From Sphingobacteriaceae bacterium (GTDB taxonomy: Bacteria; Bacteroidota; Bacteroidia; B-17B0; Aurantibacillaceae), in contig JADJMM010000006.1 in the NCBI GenBank assembly GCA_016709575.1, positions 186,001-250,000 on the forward strand: DNA of 64,000 bases, read 5' to 3'. The translations under genes and the position numbers were made by a program. The notes beneath the pieces are model-generated. The model was not told the origin of the DNA. It did not search any database and worked only from the letters and a program-made list of their open reading frames with translations. Shown here one piece after another: positions 50,098 through 60,803 of the stretch (its first letter is position 1; every line of letters starts with the position of its first letter).

Positions 50098-50118
50098 GTC
50101 CCGATAATTTATCGGGAC
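50098..50118. repeat. Short perfect hairpin between gyrA and the M16 gene
   Basis: GTCCCGATA and TATCGGGAC arms separated by three bases, 23 bp before the M16 ATG. It lacks a T run, so it is not a typical terminator; it may be a 5' leader hairpin or a dispersed short repeat. Confidence 0.45.
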
Positions 50119-50140
50119 ACTTCATTAACAAACAACCAAA

Positions 50141-53004
50141 ATGAAAAAAAGCATCATTGCAACCATCGCGTTAAGTGTTTTAGGCTTAACAACTTTAATG
50201 GCTCAACCTACACTAGTAGAGAAAGTAGTTGAACAACCTGGAAAAATTGTAATTCCATACGAAAAATGGAAGTTACCAAATGGTTTAACCATCTTATTAC
50301 AAGAAGACCATTCTGATCCATTAGTTCACACTTTAGTAACTTATAAGGTAGGTTCTAATCGTGAAACTATTGGTAAATCTGGTTTTGCTCACTTTTTTGA
50401 GCACATGATGTTTCAAGGTTCAAAACACGTAGCGGATGAAGAGCATTTCAAAATTGTATCTACTGCTGGTGGTAACATGAACGGTAATACTACACGCGAT
50501 AGAACAGTTTATTTTGAAAACGTTCCGAGTAACTATTTAGAAATGTCTTTATGGTTAGAAGCTGACCGTATGGGTTTCTTATTAGATTCATTAACTCAGA
50601 AGAAATTCGAAAACCAACGTGATGCCGTTAAAAACGAAAAATCACAAAACGTAGAAAATCAACCTTACGCAATGGCATTTGTTGAGGAAATTGGAAAGGC
50701 CTTATATCCTGACAAACACCCATACAGCTGGCCGGTTATTGGTTATGTTGATGACTTAAACAGAGCAACCGTTGAAGATGCAAAGAATTTCTTCTTACGC
50801 TGGTATGGTCCTAATAACGCTATATTAACTATTGCAGGTGATTTTAATCCTACTGAAGCTTTAGCTATGGTAGATAAATATTTTGGTTCAATTAAACCTT
50901 GTCCGGAAGTAAAGAAAATGCGTGTACCACCGGTTGTTATTCCAACTGATAAATACACTGCTTATAAAGACAGAACTTATTTCCCGCTAAACTTACGTGT
51001 ATATCCAACTGTAGCGCAATATCACCGTGATGAGCCAGCATTAGATTTATTAGGTTTAATGATGGGAGCAGGTAACAACTCTATTTTCTATAAAAAATTC
51101 GTAAAAACAGAGATTGCAGCTGATGCAAGTGTAAATCACCGTTCAGAAGAATTATCAGGTGAGTTTTCAATTCAAATTTTTGCTTATCCACCTGAAGATT
51201 TCAATTTAGAAAAACTATTCACTGATTTAGATAATAAAGTAAAAGAAACTATTGATGAATTTGAAAAAACAGGAATCACTGACGAAGCATTAAACCGTGT
51301 AAAAGCTGATTTAGAGTCAAGTTACTTAGGAATTTTAGATGGTGGTGTGCAAGGTAAGGCCGGTATTATTTCGGAATGGGAACGTTTATTAGGTAAGACT
51401 TTTACTGTATCTGATGAAATTGACCGTTATGCTAAAGTAACTAAAGAAGATATCTCACGTGTATTTTTAAAATACATTAAAGGTTCGGGTGCTGCTATTT
51501 TAAATACGTATCCAATCGTGAATCAAAAAGATTCAGTAAAATCAACAAACCCTTATGCTAACGCAAACATTCCAACTCCGGCTGAATATTCAGGCTTAAG
51601 TTACAATCCAAATCCTGATAAATTTAACCGCGCTCAACGTCCGGTTGCAGGAGCAGTAAAACCAATTAAAACTCCGGATTTCTTCCAAACTAAATTAAAA
51701 AACGGAATGCCGGTTATTGGAACAAAAACAACTGAAAGTCCAATTATCAGTATTGTTATCACAATGGAAGGTGGAAGTTTAGTTTTAACAGCTGACCAAT
51801 TAAAAAAATTAGGTGTTGCTGAATTAACTGCAAGCATGCTAGGAGAGGGTACTAAAAACTTTACAACTGAGCAGATTTCTGCAGAAGAAGAAAAGTTAGG
51901 AAGTTCAATTGACATCTTTGCTAATAAAACTCAAACATCTATCAATATCCGTACACAGAAAAAGAATTTAGATGCGACGTTAAAATTACTAGAAGAGCGT
52001 TTATTAAATCCTGGTTTCCGTGCTGAAGATTTTAAATTAGCTAAGAAACAATATAAAGAGAGCGTAAAGAACTCAGCAACCAGCGCACAATCTATTGCGC
52101 AAAAAGCGTTTGCTTTCGCTATGTTTGGAAGTTCTGTAATGGGATTAGAGCCTACAGTAAAAACAATTGACAATATCGAGTTACAAGATGTGAAAGATTA
52201 CTACAACAATAATTATTCTGCTTCAGTTTCTAATTTAGTAGTTGTTGGAGATATTACTGAGGGTGAAATTTTACCTAAGTTGGAATTCTTAAACAAATGG
52301 ACTAATAAAGAAGTAAAGATTCAACCGATACCTGAGCCGGTTGCTAATACTGAACCACAGTTTTTCTTACAAAACAAAACTGCTGCACCTTCTTCAGTAT
52401 TAATTATGGGTTATCCTTCAATTAAATTTGATGCTACAGGTGATTATTTCAAAAATCGAATTGCTAATTTTGTATTTGGTGGTGCTTTTACAAGCCGCTT
52501 AAATTTAAACTTACGTGAAGATAAAGGTTACACTTATGGTATTCGTTCAGGTTTCCAAGGTGGAAAGTACAATGGTTTATTTACTATTAGCGCGTCTGTA
52601 AAGCGTCCTGCTACTGTTTTATCTTTATTTGAAGTAACTAAAGAATTTAAAAACTATCAGGAAAATGGAATTACTGATAAAGAATTAGAATTTACAAAGA
52701 ACTCTTTATTGAATGAAGAAGCGTTACGTTATGAGGCGCCATTCCAAAAAGCAAGTTATTTATCTAACATCATTAAATACAATTTACCAAAAGATTATAC
52801 ATCTCAACAAACGACATTTTAAAAAAAATGACGAAAGAAGATGTAAACGCTCAAGTTAAAAAATATTTCGATTTAAATAAAATGACTACTGTAATTGTTG
52901 GTGATAAAAACTATATCGAAGCTAAATTGGACGCTGCGTTAAAAGACGCAAAAACTAAAGAAGAATTAAAGAATGTTAAATTAAAGAAGATTTCGGTTGA
53001 CTAA
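50141..53004 (+). CDS. M16 family (insulinase/pitrilysin-like) zinc protease, frameshifted near C-terminus
   Basis: About 955 residues. Signal peptide MKKSIIATIALSVLGLTTLMAQ. The N-terminal M16 domain has the inverted zinc motif HFFEH at residues 84-88 (SGFAHFFEHMMFQGS). Two M16C inactive-type domains follow, and the second peptidase-like half (TPDFFQTKLKNGMPVIGTK) lacks HxxEH, as is normal for a clam-shell M16 protein. By family it degrades peptides in the periplasm or outer envelope. The frame breaks near 52815: ...YTSQQT continues in another frame as DILKKMTKEDVNAQVKKYF and ends ...LKKISVD at 53004; one G is missing. Confidence 0.88.
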
Positions 53005-53054
53005 TTATGCATTTGCATAGTATTTGAGTCTTAATAATAAACCGATATACTAAT

Positions 53055-54209
53055 ATGAAACCACTTTTAACTATAACTCTTGCTGCTTTAAGCATTATTG
53101 CTGTTGCACAGGACAATCAAGTGCTAAACTCAATCAATTACGTAAAAAGTAAAGAATTTGATAAAGCAAAAGCTGCAACCGATGCTGCTGCGGAAAATGA
53201 AAAGACCAAGAGCTCTCCAAAAATGTGGAAAGCCCGTGGCGATGTTTACCGCGCTATTTATTCAGACACATCGGCAAAAGTGAGAGCTATTGATGAAGAT
53301 GCGGAAGAAAAAGCTTTAAAAGCTTACATAAATTGTTTAGCAATCGACCTTAAAGAAAATGCAAAAGATCCAATCTATAAACCAGATGTAAAGGGTCCAA
53401 TTGTTATGGCTGCTAACGCAACCAATAGAAAAGCGGGGCGTTTAGGACAAGCCAAACAATTTGAAAAGGCTATTGCTGCCTATGATTTAGTGGAGAGTGC
53501 TTTAATTTATGATTTTGACGAGGGGATGAAACGTAATAACATCACCAAAGAAAAATTAATTTACAACAAATTCGACATGTTCTTTAAAGCAAGTGATTAT
53601 GCCAAAATGCAAGAGTATGCCGATAAATTAATTGCTATTAACTACAAAGACCCAAAGATTTACATTATCATGGCCAATTCATCAATTGGTGCAAAGGATA
53701 CAGTAAAAGCCTTATCGTATATTGATAAAGGAAAGAAAATGTTTGATGATAACATGGATTTAGTAAATCTTGAAATCAACATTTATTTAGCTCAAAAAAG
53801 ATCGGCAGAATTGAAGGATAAACTAATCGCTGCCATAGCTGCAAATGATAATGAAATTTTGCATGCCATATTAGCGAACATTTATGCTAAGACAAACGAA
53901 GTAGATAAAGCTGAAGCTGAATACATGAAAGCCTTAGAAATAAAACCTGATTACGAAGTGGCTAACTTTAACTTAGCGGTAATAATATCTAACCAAGGAA
54001 ACGAGTGGAGTAAAAAAGCAGGCGATTTACCGCCAAAAGAAGCAGCTAAAGCAAAAGAATATGATGCTAAAGCTATTGAATATTGGAAAAAGTCAATCAC
54101 TTATTTCGAGAAAGCTTACGAAGTAACACCAGACAAAGCGACAAAACAACGTTTACGTCAATTGTTACTAAAAACCGGTGAGACTGAAAAAGCAGATAAA
54201 TACAAATAA
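53055..54209 (+). CDS. Secreted TPR protein, copy 1
   Basis: A 384-residue protein with signal peptide MKPLLTITLAALSIIAVAQ and helical TPR-like repeats throughout. The C-terminal unit ILANIYAKTNEVDKAEAEYMKALEIKPDYEVANFNLAV is canonical. The N-terminal part (SKEFDKAKAATDAAAENEKTKSSPKMWKARGDVYRAI) looks like a modified TPR pair. No enzymatic domain. By architecture it is a periplasmic scaffold. The next gene is a diverged relative starting 17 bp later, so the two probably form one transcript. Confidence 0.75.
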   Translation: MKPLLTITLAALSIIAVAQDNQVLNSINYVKSKEFDKAKAATDAAAENEKTKSSPKMWKARGDVYRAIYSDTSAKVRAIDEDAEEKALKAYINCLAIDLKENAKDPIYKPDVKGPIVMAANATNRKAGRLGQAKQFEKAIAAYDLVESALIYDFDEGMKRNNITKEKLIYNKFDMFFKASDYAKMQEYADKLIAINYKDPKIYIIMANSSIGAKDTVKALSYIDKGKKMFDDNMDLVNLEINIYLAQKRSAELKDKLIAAIAANDNEILHAILANIYAKTNEVDKAEAEYMKALEIKPDYEVANFNLAVIISNQGNEWSKKAGDLPPKEAAKAKEYDAKAIEYWKKSITYFEKAYEVTPDKATKQRLRQLLLKTGETEKADKYK

Positions 54210-54225
54210 AATTAAATTGTTCTCT

Positions 54226-55553
54226 ATGCTTAAAAAAACAATTGCTTTTACCTTACTGATTTCATTAAGCACTTTAGGTGTTGCACAAAAATCGAAGATT
54301 AATGCAGCCTGGAGGGGATTAACAGATTATCAATCTACCTTAAAAGAAAAACCGGATGTTTCTTATTTATTAAAGGCTAAAGAAAGTATTGATTTAGCTG
54401 TTGCTAATGAAGAAACGAAAAGCAATGCAAAAGCGCATATTTACAAAACACAGATTTATTACGAACTGTTTAAATATAATTTAAAAATAGAAGAAGAGAA
54501 AGCAGCTGCAAGTTCCGGCGATAAAAAGCAACGCATGGAAACAGCTTATAGCAACGTAAGCACTGCTGAATTTAAAGAAGCCATAAAGTCGATTGAATTT
54601 GTAAAGAAAGAATGTAAAAGACCAAAGTGCATTTCAGGAATTATTGACAACAGGTTTATCGATGATAGATGACTTGAATAATTTAGCAGTTGGTTCTTAT
54701 AAAGCAAAAAAATACGATGATGCCTCAGATTATTTTGAGAACTCATTTAGTTTAAGCAGCATGTTGAATCAGGGCAGGAAGGATACTGTTAGTTTGTTTA
54801 ACGCCTCTTTATCAGCACAAAAAGCAAAAAACTATAGCAAAGTAGTAAAGATAAATCAGCGTATGGTGGATGAGGAAGATGGCCAACGCCGGAACTTACC
54901 AGTACTTATATAATGCAAAATTAAACACTCAGGATTCTGTTGGTGCGATTACCACTTTGCAAGAAGGAAGAAAATTGTATCCAAACGATGTAACACTTTT
55001 AAATTTAGAAACCGAGTATTATATAAAATCCGGTAAGCAAGAAGAAACCATTAAGAATTTATTAGTGGCACTAGAAAAGATCCGAATAATGCCGTATTGC
55101 ATTTAATTGCTGCGAACACCTTCGATGGAATGGCTAACCCAAAACAAAAGGTCCTGATGGAAAAGATAAGGATTTAGATAAGCCTGCTAATTTTGCGGAG
55201 TTATTTGGAAAAGCAGAAGAACATTACAGAAAACAGTAGAGTTAAAGCCGAGTAATACTGAATACAGTTTTAATGCATTATACAATTTAGGCGCGCTGTA
55301 TTATAACTACGGTACGTATATGTACAACAAAGAAATGAACGATGCTACCATCACTAAACTAGCATCAAAGCAAAGGGAGATTATGGCAAAATGTAACGAG
55401 CAGTACAAGAAAGCCATTCCTGAATTTGAAGCAGCATTAACTTTTAAGCCCGATGATAACTCCACATTACAATCTTTACGCAGATTATACCTTTTAGTTG
55501 GTGATGAAGCTAAAGCCGCTGAGATTACGGCTAAGCTTAATAAAGGAAAGTAA
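54226..55553 (+). CDS. Secreted TPR protein, copy 2, heavily frameshifted
   Basis: About 440 residues once joined. Signal peptide MLKKTIAFTLLISLSTLGVAQ, then an opening like copy 1 (DLAVANEETKSNAKAHIYKTQIYYELF) and TPR units in successive frames: DDLNNLAVGSYKAKKYDDASDYFENS, LYNAKLNTQDSVGAITTLQEGR, LFGKAEEHYRK-type, and finally EFEAALTFKPDDNSTLQSLRRLYLLVGDEAKA. At least four frame changes occur, near 54650, 54885, 55075 and 55150-55240. Because the TPR pattern persists across them and copy 1 is intact, errors in the sequence are likelier than decay, but a true pseudogene cannot be excluded here. Confidence 0.6.
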
Positions 55554-55561
55554 TTCCAACA

Positions 55562-55587
55562 AAAAGCTCCGAAAGGGGCTTTTTTTT
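55562..55587 (+). terminator. Rho-independent terminator
   Basis: AAAAGCTCC-GAAA-GGGGCTTTT with a run of T, 8 bp after the TPR gene stop. It separates the TPR pair from the histidine kinase gene. Confidence 0.75.
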
Positions 55588-55630
55588 AATTCAAAACTTA
55601 AATTACATTTGATAAACTTAAGAAACTCAA

Positions 55631-57364
55631 ATGAGGCGGACTCTCTTTGTATTTATAGCATTTTGTCTGCTCAGCAGTTTGCTTCGTTCGCAAAACGATT
55701 GGAATTCGAAATTAAAAACTATTGAGGCTATTTCAAATGACAGCATTGCATTAAATTCACTACAAGTTCTTGCTCAAAAAAACAAATCAAATCTTAAAGC
55801 GCTATTAAATATTAATCTAAAGATTATTACACGTGCTAATCTGATTCAAAAATATTCCCTTGCCACTTCAATTGGCAATGAAAGTGCTGTATTAGCCAAT
55901 AAAAACAGTTTAGATAGTTTAGAAGCTGTATTTCATAAATATATTGGTGTTACTAATTATTATATGGATCGCAAAAAGGCAGCCGTTCCTTTTTTCGAAA
56001 AAGCCCTAGAAATAGCAGAAAAAAATAATTATTGGGAATTAGAAGCATCATGTAATAACAATATAGGTGCAGCATTTACTGATATACAGGAATACGAAAA
56101 AGCTGAGCCATACCTCCTGAAATCTATTGAGATTATGAAGGAACACGGAAAAGCCAACACAATTGTTACACTTCGTTCTTATCGAGTACTAGCCCGAATG
56201 TATTCTGAAAGTGCAAGAGAAAAGAAAGCTGAACCGATTTATTTAAATTTAATTGAAAAGAGTAAAGAACTAAAAGATACAGCCTTACTATGCGATAATT
56301 TAATATTCTATTCGGAAATTCTGGCAAGACGTGGTGAATTAAATAAAGCTGTGAAGATGAGTGGAGAAGCGTTAGCATTCAGGCGTAAACAGAAAAGCAT
56401 ACACGATCTTCAAGGAGCATTAAATATACACGCTATAAATTTGGCATTAATCGGCCGCCATAAAGAGGCTTATACTTTAGAAGAAGAACGTGCATTGCTT
56501 ATGAGAACGATTTTCGCTAAAGACCTGGAAAAGGAAATAAGTGAAGTTGAAGTTAAATATAAAACGGCTCAGCTTCAACAAGAAAAAGAATTATCAGTAT
56601 TAAAAGCAAAAAAACAAAAACAGATTTATCTCCTTTCAATAGTTGGAATACTTCTTTTGTCAGTTGGTGGAATTTATGTTTGGAATCAAAGAAAGAAGGC
56701 GAAACATCTTTACCAACTCGCCGAAGCTGATAAGATCCGTTTTAAAGAAGTAATAGAAGCAGAAGAAAAAGAACGTTCACGCATTGCGCAAGAGTTACAT
56801 GATGGTTTAGGACAATTACTGTCAACCGCAAGATTAAACGTAGCCGGACTCGAAGATTCAGTTTCCGCAGAAGATAAAGCAGGATTGAACCGCTCTTTAA
56901 AAATAATTGATGATGCCTGTGTGGAGGTTAGAAGTATTTCGCACAACATGATGCCGAGTGCTTTAATTCGTTTAGGTTTAATTCCAGCCATTAATGAGGT
57001 TGTAAATAATGTAAATTCAGCAAAAGGAATTAAAATTGATTTTACAACAAATGTAGAAAGCTCTTTAGGGAAATCGTTAGACATTACTATTTACCGAGTG
57101 GTTCAGGAAATTCTAAATAATATGATTCGTCACGCTAAAGCCACCAATATTAATATAGATATTGAAAAAGCAGGTGATGATTTGAAAATTGAAATGAAGG
57201 ATAACGGAGTAGGTTTTAATACAGAAGAACTCAAAAACAGTAATGGAATAGGGTGGAAGAACATTTTCTCAAGAATATCTATGTTAGATGGTGATATTAA
57301 ATTAGAATCGGAATTGCAAAAGGGAACCATAGTTTTCATAAATTTGAAACTAAAGAATGGATAA
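55631..57364 (+). CDS. TPR sensor histidine kinase (HisKA_3 / NarL-type partner)
   Basis: A 577-residue membrane kinase. Signal peptide (residues 1-20), periplasmic TPR units at about residues 80-260 (EASCNNNIGAAFTDIQEYEKAEPYL), a coiled coil, one membrane helix near residue 335 (IYLLSIVGILLLSVGGIYVW), a HisKA_3 dimerisation domain with phospho-acceptor H390 (EKERSRIAQELHDGLGQLL) and a HATPase_c domain with N box (EILNNMIRHAKA), G1 (DNGVGFN) and G2 (GIGWKNIFSRI). It should phosphorylate the response regulator gene that overlaps its 3' end by 8 bp. The sensing half resembles that of the TPR-SpoIIE proteins in this window, so the same sensor type drives two kinds of output. Confidence 0.9.
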   Translation: MRRTLFVFIAFCLLSSLLRSQNDWNSKLKTIEAISNDSIALNSLQVLAQKNKSNLKALLNINLKIITRANLIQKYSLATSIGNESAVLANKNSLDSLEAVFHKYIGVTNYYMDRKKAAVPFFEKALEIAEKNNYWELEASCNNNIGAAFTDIQEYEKAEPYLLKSIEIMKEHGKANTIVTLRSYRVLARMYSESAREKKAEPIYLNLIEKSKELKDTALLCDNLIFYSEILARRGELNKAVKMSGEALAFRRKQKSIHDLQGALNIHAINLALIGRHKEAYTLEEERALLMRTIFAKDLEKEISEVEVKYKTAQLQQEKELSVLKAKKQKQIYLLSIVGILLLSVGGIYVWNQRKKAKHLYQLAEADKIRFKEVIEAEEKERSRIAQELHDGLGQLLSTARLNVAGLEDSVSAEDKAGLNRSLKIIDDACVEVRSISHNMMPSALIRLGLIPAINEVVNNVNSAKGIKIDFTTNVESSLGKSLDITIYRVVQEILNNMIRHAKATNINIDIEKAGDDLKIEMKDNGVGFNTEELKNSNGIGWKNIFSRISMLDGDIKLESELQKGTIVFINLKLKNG

Positions 57365-58000
57365 GGAAATAAAAATAGTTATTGCCGACGACCATCAAAT
57401 GTTTATTGATGGGGTTAAATCCTTATTATCAAAAGAGAAAAAATTAAATTTCGTTCATGAAGCAGCTAATGCAGAAGATGCTTTGTCTTACATCAGAAAA
57501 AACGAAATTGACTTATTAATCACCGACATGAGCATGCCCGGTATGAGTGGGACTGAACTCACCAAAAAAATTAAACAGGAATTCCGCAAATAAAAGTTTT
57601 GGTATTAAGTATGTTCAACGATTCTGCTATCGTGAATGAAATATTACAATCGGAAGCGGAAGGTTATATATTAAAGAATACAGGGAAACAAGAACTATTA
57701 GCTGCCAATTCAAAAATAATGGATAATGGCCCTTATTATAGCAATGAAGTGATGAACATCATGCTAAAGCAGAACCGAAAAAAATTAATTGAAACAAACA
57801 CAAAAGAACATCTAACGGAACGCGAAACCGAAATCCTTAAATTGGTTTGTGAAGAATATACCACCGCAGGAATAGCTGAAAAACTATTTATTAGTCCGCG
57901 TACAGTTGATACCCACCGCAAGAACATTCTCGAAAAAACGCAATCCAAAACCATTGTTGGATTAATTAAATACGCCTTCGAAAACAACATCATCGGTTAA
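57357..58000 (+). CDS. LuxR/NarL-family response regulator, one frameshift
   Basis: About 214 residues once joined. The receiver domain begins KIVIADDHQMFIDGVKSLL, with phospho-acceptor D57 in DLLITDMSMPG and the conserved Lys in EGYILKN. The C-terminal LuxR helix-turn-helix is LTERETEILKLVCEEYTTAGIAEKL, ISPRTVDTHRKNIL. The frame changes near 57590, where QEF must continue as PQIKVLVLSMF; one base is missing. It is translationally coupled to the kinase through an 8-bp overlap. A conserved 18-bp direct repeat begins 3 bp after its stop. Confidence 0.88.
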
Positions 58001-58002
58001 AA

Positions 58003-58020
58003 TACCTAGTACTACTGATA
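58003..58020 (+). promoter_or_regulatory. Direct repeat copy 1 (TACCTAGTACTACTGATA), possible operator
   Basis: TACCTAGTACTACTGATA matches copies 2 and 3 at 58302 and 58325. It lies 45 bp before the GTG of the orphan LuxR gene. Confidence 0.5.
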
Positions 58021-58064
58021 TAAAAGAGTAGGGGTTTACATAGTTTTACAGCAAAACAGTAGCT

Positions 58065-58295
58065 GTGAAAACTTCACTAACAGAACGCGAAATAGAAATC
58101 TTGAAATTAGTTCTGGAAGAATTTTCTTCAGATGCAATCGCATCACAGTTAAACCTGAGCATCAGAACCATTGAAACCCACCGTAAGAATATTTTACGTA
58201 AAACAGGTTGCAAATCGCTTATTGGTCTGTTTAAACTTTCTATTAAAGCTGGTTTGGTAGAAGGTTATTATTATAAACCGACAAATGGTAAGTAG
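58065..58295 (+). CDS. Stand-alone LuxR-type DNA-binding domain, no receiver
   Basis: A 76-residue protein consisting of one LuxR/GerE helix-turn-helix: LTEREIEILKLVLEEFSSDAIASQL, then LSIRTIETHRKNILRKTGC and a short C-terminal extension. It is collinear with the last 65 residues of the response regulator 65 bp upstream (LTERETEILKLV, RTVDTHRKNILEKT), so it probably arose by partial duplication. With no receiver domain, its activity cannot be set by phosphorylation; it could be a constitutive regulator, a competitor for the same sites, or a heterodimer partner. Start is GTG at 58065. It is flanked by the short direct repeats. Confidence 0.8.
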   Translation: MKTSLTEREIEILKLVLEEFSSDAIASQLNLSIRTIETHRKNILRKTGCKSLIGLFKLSIKAGLVEGYYYKPTNGK

Positions 58296-58301
58296 TACAT
58301 A

Positions 58302-58345
58302 TACCTAATACTACGGATATAATATACCTAGCACTACGGATTGTA
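58302..58345 (+). promoter_or_regulatory. Direct repeat copies 2 and 3, possible tandem operator
   Basis: TACCTAATACTACGGATATA (from 58302) and TACCTAGCACTACGGATTGT (from 58325) are spaced 23 bp start to start, about two helical turns, and lie 52-95 bp before the ATG of the SBBP protein gene. Consensus with copy 1 is TACCTARYACTACKGAT. Confidence 0.5.
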
Positions 58346-58396
58346 TAAACTGTTTTAATAAGGGAGATTTGATGTTATAATTTAAACCCTTTAAAA

Positions 58397-60074
58397 ATGA
58401 AAAAACTATTACTATTTGCTTCATTACTATGTTTAATTCAAGTAAAAGCTCAAACACTCCAGTGGTTACACAGTTTTGGGAACACGGGAACAGAAATTGG
58501 AAGGTCGGTGACAACAGATGCTTCCGGAAATGTATATTCAACAGGTGGTTTTAGTGGGGTAATTGATTTTGATCCGGGACCAGGAACCTTTACAATGAAC
58601 GGAACAGGAAGTATGTTATATATAAGTAAATTAGATGCGGCTGGTAATTTTGTGTGGGCGAAAAGTTTAGGTGGCGGCACAAATATTTATGCACAATCAA
58701 TTGCTGTTGATGCAACAGGTAATGTTTATACAGCCGGAGGATTTGATGGCTCTGCAGATTTCGACCCGGGAACACCAAATGTTATTGTAACTTCTTCAGG
58801 AAATACAGATGCCTTTGTAAGTAAATTAGATGCTTCAGGAAATTATGTTTGGGCTAAACCTTTTGGTGGTGTGAGTAGTTTTGAATATGCCTATTCATTA
58901 GCGTTAGATGCAGTTGGTGATATCTATGTTACGGGTTCGTTTAATGGAACAAATACAGATTTTGATCCTGCATTAACTACATACACATTAGGAACAAATG
59001 GCTCTTACGATGCCTTTGTAAGTAAACTAACATCTGCCGGTAACTTTGTTTGGGCTAAAAAATTAGGTGGTGGAATTGCAGATTACGGACGTTGCATAAA
59101 AGTAGACGCTTCAAACAACGTTTATACAACAGGATATTATCAAAACACAGCAGACTTTGATCCAAATGCCGGTTCATATACTTTAACTTCTGCAGGGATG
59201 AACGATATTTATGTAAGTAAATTAGATGGTTCAGGGAATTTTATCTGGGCGAAAAGTATGGGAAGCGCATCAAATGATTGGGGATACGGTTTAGATATTG
59301 ATGCTTCAGGTAATGTTTGACACAACAGGAGCGTTTCAAGGAACTGGGGATTTTGATCCGGGAGCAAGCACTTTTAGTTTATCGTTCGGCGGAATATTTG
59401 TAAGCAAACTTGATAATGCTGGTAATTTTGTTTGGGCTAAAAAACTAGCAGATAACGGTTCATACGGAGAGGCTATTGCGGTAGATGCAGTTGGTAACAT
59501 TTTCACAACAGGTCGTTATATCTCCGGTGATTTTGACCCGGGACCAGGTTCGGTAAATTTAAACGCAATTGGTTTCAGTGATATTTTCATTAGTCAACTT
59601 GACCCTTCAGGAAATTATTTATGGGTAGGAACTGCCGGGGATATTGGTACAGATAATGCGTTTTCAATAAATGTAAATAACAATGCCGTACATATCACAG
59701 GTCATTACAATGTTGCGGGTGATTTTGATCCAACAGCAGGAACTTTTAGCTTAACACCTGTTGGGGGCTATGATTCCTATGTCATGAAATTAAACATCGC
59801 AGCAACTGGTATTATTGAATCGAATAATAACTTCAATTCAATTTCAATCTATCCAAACCCAACAACAGGAGAATTTTCTCTTAAGTTCAATGATGAAGTA
59901 AAAGGTGATAAACAACTGACTATGTTTGATATAAACGGAAAGGAAATTTTAAAACAAACTATACAAGCGGGTGTTAAACAAACAGAACTTGAAATAAAAA
60001 CTCCGGGACTATATTTTATAAATTTAGAAACCGAAGAAGGTAAGAAGTTGACTAGGAAAGTAGTGGTACAGTAG
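58397..60074 (+). CDS. Secreted SBBP-repeat protein with T9SS type A domain, one frameshift
   Basis: About 560 residues. Signal peptide MKKLLLFASLLCLIQVKAQ, then about eight repeats of roughly 50 residues with the pattern 'DFDPG.....l...g..D.fvSKLDasGNFVWAKs.GG......i.vDa.GNVYttG' (for example YISKLDAAGNFVWAKSLGG). A type A T9SS domain (SIYPNPTTGEFSLKF ... GLYFINLETEEGKK) ends the protein. The frame changes near 59315, inside a DASGNVYTTG repeat. It is expected to be a surface-attached or released protein. The position behind the two LuxR genes and two tandem repeats suggests it is their target. Confidence 0.85.
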
Positions 60075-60097
60075 GATTATCTTTATGTGTTTAAATG

Positions 60098-60127
60098 AAA
60101 GGACAGGTTTAATTATCTGTCCTTTTT
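60098..60127 (+). terminator. Rho-independent terminator
   Basis: AAAGGACAG and CTGTCCTTT arms followed by a T run, 23 bp after the SBBP gene stop. Confidence 0.75.
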
Positions 60128-60130
60128 TGG

Positions 60131-60299
60131 TTTTATAGAGCTTGTTACACGCGTAGATAGCTTCAAAATCTATTTAACATAACGTTAATTATAGTTCTTT
60201 TAAAATAATTGATTTACAGTAAATTAACCATTAAATATAGTTTATACAGACAATATAATCTACCTTTCCAATATTCACAAATGCCTAAACAATTAAACT
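60131..60299. other. AT-rich intergenic region
   Basis: About 170 bp between the SBBP terminator and the small secreted protein. It is AT-rich with no recognisable RNA, repeat or firm promoter; I see nothing further in it. Confidence 0.5.
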
Positions 60300-60803
60300 A
60301 TGAATAATCTACTTAAATACCTACTCACATCACTACTTTTCACGGCATTTTTAGCAAATTCTCAAGTTATAATAAACCAAAAAACTACTGCGGTTGCGCC
60401 CGCTTGGGGACCATCAGATAAAACCGAAGTCCGCTATTATTACCTGCCCGACATTGAAATCTATTACGATTTACAGAAAGCTAATTTCATCTATTCAAAT
60501 GGTACAAAATGGGTTTATACTGATGTATTACCCGTTAAATATTCGTCGTACGATTTATATAGCAGCTATAAGGTTCTGTTGTTCGATTACTTCGGACCAA
60601 AGCCGTATAGCAATTTTAAAACTCATAAAAGTAAATATCCTAAAGGTTATAACGGTCAGCCACCACAAGCCAGTCCAAAAGGAAAAAATAAAGAAGACGG
60701 AAAACCGGCTGAAGATCTTTATAAGATAAAAAGAAAAATTAAACTCTTATTCCAATTAAACAAACGTCATCCACTTGTTCAAGATCACCTTTCCAACTAT
60801 TAA
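60300..60803 (+). CDS. Small secreted protein of unknown function
   Basis: A protein of up to 167 residues with signal peptide (residues 1-21, ...TAFLANSQ), a conserved-looking middle with many Tyr and Trp (YYYLPDIEIYYDLQKANFIY, GTKWVYTDVLP) and a basic, Pro-rich tail (GQPPQASPKGKNKEDGK). The frame overlaps the convergent phosphatase gene by 65 bp, which is unusual. One extra A in the run AGAAAAATT near 60735 would instead end it at about 60741, so the last 20 residues may be an artefact. No domain recognised. Confidence 0.6.
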   Translation: MNNLLKYLLTSLLFTAFLANSQVIINQKTTAVAPAWGPSDKTEVRYYYLPDIEIYYDLQKANFIYSNGTKWVYTDVLPVKYSSYDLYSSYKVLLFDYFGPKPYSNFKTHKSKYPKGYNGQPPQASPKGKNKEDGKPAEDLYKIKRKIKLLFQLNKRHPLVQDHLSNY

